A stretch of 64,000 bases of DNA, taken from NCBI GenBank assembly GCA_020025275.1, contig JAHHSI010000003.1, positions 62,001 through 126,000 on the forward strand, in the 5' to 3' direction. This document shows, piece after piece, positions 63,601 through 64,000 of the stretch. Position 1 is the stretch's first letter; every line of letters begins with the position of its first letter. The position numbers and the translations under genes were made by a program. The DNA is from Oscillospiraceae bacterium. GTDB lineage: Bacteria > Bacillota > Clostridia > Oscillospirales > Oscillospiraceae. The notes under the pieces are model-generated. The model searched no databases. It had not been told where the DNA came from and was given only the letters and a program-made list of their open reading frames with translations.

Positions 63601-64000
63601 ACCTGCAGAAGCTGGACAGCTACGGACGCCAGAACGCCGATCAGGGCGTGGTCCTCAACCCGGTGTTCTACGACAAGCTGCCGGAATATCTGACGTCGGA
63701 CGACCTTGCCAAGGGGAACTTTACGGTTGTCTGGAAGGACAAAGAGGGTAATCCGAAACCGGATGTACCCACATTGGAGGTTGTCGATACCCGTACCGTG
63801 ACCGAGCGCGACTACGGCGGCTGGATGACGTATCCCAAGTCCGAGGAGTATCACTACAACGACTACTCCGCCGGCAAGCCCTTTGACGATCTGACACCCG
63901 ACGCCAAAAACTCCCACGAGATCGACTTCACCGTCTATGAGCTGCGCTTTGCCAAGCAGAACGGGAAAGACGTCCGTGTGGAGGTGGGCGATACGGTGGA
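54603..64000 (+). CDS. Giant secreted cell-surface protein, partial (runs off the window)
   Basis: The frame opens at ATG 54603 (GGAGGG 7 bases upstream) and stays open for 3,132 codons to the window end without a stop. An N-terminal signal peptide is clear (GLSGLLALLTVFNLCWEGLVYA, then VEQPAAD). The mature part is acidic, rich in Tyr, Asp, Gly and Thr, with beta-sandwich-like character and no catalytic motif recognised. Three tandem ~195-residue repeats lie at 56625-58280 (starts HGVLRP, HGIYRD and HGVWRT). It is probably an exported adhesin or surface-layer-like protein; the anchor cannot be seen because the end is missing. It has its own promoter and leader hairpin. Confidence 0.85.
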   Translation, partial: MQTKKWRPWQRGLSGLLALLTVFNLCWEGLVYAVEQPAADIGVPSIGISFAPEKIEGTQGNQVAQGTYLLGLGAEMGIAVTLTPDFTKGNAEGGYMDFILPYIYEEGGVIKVTTDGVRPSGIPTENIMGVEAKVEGIEGLNWVKDNSFGEAGADGYSRGKIRIKAAPGTNINPEPISFSVYLRFFGAVPENVTAPLFVGGGYKTYHKDGMSSSEGFELQPGSGSEKDITTLNIVNSNLEWDAEISQIGEEVLWDHYNYLTYYVKVKNTTTRDTTSVIDDFEVNLKVPSYMADADVGGVLEMDMMQWLAGENGEPQKNENYGDEMRAKNFIGVPDQGGVLVYDVTDIPEEERAEFDPHDAATTWKPMQYHYPLAGKISIPVAAPNGKLAPGEYREFYVAVPYSTSMKLDPESKTYKCNTVLWPTVHFGGQGLGWTIERKFEGHLLKKEYGFTNNKYVLPDDEILPPLEDKEISIRAIDSYFLDGFQNIGNVPAFNPVIVDSLPEKFDVRKVEIRLDPLEGVEQTLNDWFKEAPLAFVFRDEKKETVSVTAGELGIGVTHTQDPETGRNTYTFDVGSAIESYLQQQAHTGWTFERQMTLSMKKRVEAGEMLPGQIKVIGQTDGAKPILNTVHTDYEHWYWVIPTAEKEGHYEIENKKVADDTASLIPVPALPQMQTHGVLRPENGEPLLSPVNGAIDVPVHEDVSGLRYVLGNNNKFRIQDGCLRMGPLFTGQKDFDFLTKEVYISKGLLEHATLDRIVLVNEYDSETEVRGDALKPTEPGMDLRISTQQFMGSNHVKEVRVYVKGFDGMVGFDAEAYVELRGVPTRVGAYEVPGVWGSDYQSEEIQDTTVAGAAKLMVRKAQPVLGTHGIYRDPSGVETVGGLNAYQEVPLGQDAAGVRYVLGNTSISALSQGELDIGPLYLEHEKAYTAFGFQTNKIRISPELLACGTIKEIILTDKAGKQVTLQMPEAAGDGSVIIDEATWKEKEPSFGEVNRIQVIFSRFGSKIDLDKGAAIDLLGTDHYPGHYAAPAVWGTTYVDGVAQSIKVNNSAYLYTREAAPQLEGHGVWRTTPEQVAPVGQYQNVPLNEDAAALRYVMGNGSASYMMPGRLTVSSLLRQSGDHWFGFRTNEIVLSGALMQHAAMDRIELTDQQGRKVILPADKLPKGDEIRIPETLWKTEDAKFGSVMQVDVCVKHFDGQVDLAQNAYVELRGVDTYRQYYIASARWQTDYSVGDKITMQYADSDARLASVAAAPVITATAKTESAADKSVPAIYKEAGCYQFVIENRVGTKVGRSELLLTLDSVAEQGGKGDARRLRGFDTDQIRIGKSYALAGEIEKIDLYDWNQDPTKDTAKVSFTLAEAETYRDAEGNIVIPRAAFEKIQYLKYVRVTMQDFYGNAVVPAEPDGEDHSLRLQLCGTTAWLDTLTATATFQPKEEVYTGSDAVGDSAHFVVERSKQMIHSHIVYDDVQEVSQSKTENEDGNSMGLALPYARDFIFRNELLNTSKYVLDDVDTLFTLELDKQGEGFHTKEVRIHTDLIANYEHLERITLTGLHKQKAVVEYDAGAKKFTYQGAEVGRFENGEWILDTLDGFDLTELTELCLTGKKFAYTGDPAAEGKQYYVDFCGYEDSPIGSYSYHQAESTHYLDGVRDNADYALKLKDDVMVYMSKLYFDTVVVAGYNDNTADVKFDHVTTPLEDVREGSECHPGWSDNSELEIGYKALGSFMVDFRQYLNVGDHLPEGSKRQEHQNLPYVKEQSLNTAADVEITVNLPYEYFETYYLKLDPRVKGYLNALTVIRKDGSQEEFAYEALQWGAVETDTQGNPFCRLNLVNADSADRFTAEQSEFYKAPGNYDFPANPVKQVVFHLKINQQQNHVEDGKTVANRPDYGTWYQESDEASKYMFEITGRFYQMEANPAGKGQVYATADTKLTIGGAQGKERVETSQGYDSKSDWSYHNEYDYHYRTCSSYYNCWCTWAYRPFSAGNLFSKTYVHVLRDSAHMTKGATTVPGNQSNTDAYFGLDNQFVVSFQRNSYSDGYYETTGNMGKDWWNYYQDGEDWSGKIGYGDEVILRDTMPTIRPHELYGYYGFLSTGLTLKPAITKYMDTLVLQVADVDETGKQTNPHTLTVAADALKDTDEGKVLQFVYAKEGTGGNAAPTVQDGQLHLGPNQFVLSYDIHLKNMMGNGEYTKELGQLGQPDFNGESNDIDLIVHGRPYVISGKDDSKDGTNTITAVSKVDYEPKTEYGNHVDDALLMGFMIRLVPGYRIDHINPEQNITDYQSNNTDPTVAEFGVKVWNEPNSGSNEGRNMRARIDSALMSNNMSEHFRLQKIYLPKFLVEGDWFHATKLLLTINGKEHEVSLAAADLAASVKHPDCYEVDVEQIIRDHLAKGYAEEYSDRQTDFVSYLKAHVTDFRLSFAAVNPQSSDANTVLDQGQYLTADKADGYTYWYDGVYVDRTKEEFESNVWTEKSTPTFGKIPNLTTGQYMYNRISGEVTSVDINADSYNKPTASGTQLTDYYNVRNLSAVLDVAVTRDREIPTGTGFAYDHGDVSASPVEVDAYHLLPYDYVDYTVTIRNTDTADIPLHCPTMHFTAPEGQQIVKWAFVSSTDAALSAQNLHGTMKNAAGEIPAANGQDCSLSDAQEDALYRELAVQLDSRLGVGEDVVLRVTTQLLPEPADGYEGRSIQSDVWVTAEHTHSYPQYAISGRNGSTGYYQYSDDRGGRSEYYRNVTGGASDLPIYEARVKSTLTYFKNRNQLTAVYTFDDPAYTYDHQAAKIHVSGMKNDTGHDLESLVATVSFLDEKGYQGFALTQAPVIGYPDTLPQDAKRADVKIEYWCAGADQWQTAPADAAEDFFHSAQKVRWTYDRVNAHAVDGSDPVFADVDLIGVGLYADIRPDDSTEVMAETYSFTGSTKVEHMHHHLEEKTMAGGQGAVLDRMVILTGTSTYSQVIYRENPEVEFYTQVFDTAEKAKEAGVQRDAVQKRGYRPGETMWQKITLRNLQKLDSYGRQNADQGVVLNPVFYDKLPEYLTSDDLAKGNFTVVWKDKEGNPKPDVPTLEVVDTRTVTERDYGGWMTYPKSEEYHYNDYSAGKPFDDLTPDAKNSHEIDFTVYELRFAKQNGKDVRVEVGDTV
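56625..58280 (+). repeat. Three tandem ~195-residue repeats in the giant protein
   Basis: Repeats begin at 56625, 57201 and 57792 (spacing 576 and 591 bp). Each shares a start HG(V/I), an RYVLGN or RYVMGN block, a WGS/WGT/WQT segment, an FD/FG(S/G) block and, in two copies, a final YVELRG. DNA identity is low, so they are old, diverged domain copies. Confidence 0.8.

Noticed and set aside
60702..63917. A 1,071-codon minus-strand open frame
   Set aside because: It is the antisense shadow of the giant surface-protein gene; no start site or protein-like motifs.
1..64000. CRISPR arrays, tRNA or rRNA genes, complete insertion sequences
   Set aside because: None was seen. The short repeats at 40908 and 48954 lack spacer-repeat structure, and no transposase or integrase gene was found.

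Overview
This 64 kb window is chromosomal DNA of a Gram-positive, GC-rich clostridium, most likely of the Oscillospiraceae (Flavonifractor/Oscillibacter/Dysosmobacter-like). The support is the PolC-type replicase, RNase M5, the pyrH-frr-uppS-cdsA-dxr-rseP-ispG-polC gene order, the yceD-rpmF pair, sigma-A promoters with 17-bp spacers, strong AGGAGG ribosome sites, and GC-rich coding sequence. The genus is inferred. No rRNA, tRNA, CRISPR array or complete insertion sequence was recognised.

Region by region. 0-2.7 kb: 3' end of alaS, a HIT protein, a DUF2974 hydrolase-like protein and a pseudouridine synthase. 2.8-13.6 kb: a long plus-strand operon for UMP kinase, ribosome recycling, undecaprenyl diphosphate and CDP-diacylglycerol synthesis, two MEP-pathway enzymes, a site-2 protease, PolC and a short phosphopantetheinyl transferase. 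13.8-19.0 kb: minus-strand genes (EamA transporter, plsY, der, DUF512 radical-SAM protein, rpmF, yceD). 19.1-24.6 kb: pseudouridine synthase, comEC, holA, RNase M5 and a CYTH protein. 24.6-30.2 kb: a structured intergenic stretch, a split chromate transporter with a convergent LysR gene, two P-loop nucleoside/nucleotide kinase-like genes and a metallo-beta-lactamase-fold protein.

30.3-36.1 kb: a complete five-gene nickel/peptide-type ABC transporter plus a small CGGC-domain protein, all behind a cobalamin riboswitch with an intrinsic terminator. This points to cobalt (or cobalamin-precursor) uptake. 36.1-41.6 kb: a visibly AT-richer island. It holds a tightly coupled three-gene cassette of a 614-aa protein of unknown family, a TerB-like protein and a glycine-zipper membrane protein. 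Next to it are an excisionase-like helix-turn-helix gene with 11-bp direct repeats upstream and a decayed C-terminal copy of the same gene. This cassette is the best candidate for an undescribed system, possibly defence, but its function is unproven.

41.6-54.2 kb: core and housekeeping genes (divergent PAP2, PNPOx-like, DUF1836, SGNH hydrolase, phosphoglucomutase, rlmH, a YycJ-like hydrolase, murA, DUF1287, a Crp/Fnr regulator, an ECF S-component-like protein, PsiE-like, pfkA, YesL-like). murA has a promoter leader with three copies of a 10-bp motif. 54.6 kb to the window end: the start of one giant secreted protein (more than 3,100 codons, no stop in the window) with three tandem ~195-residue repeats and a promoter leader carrying a long inverted repeat.
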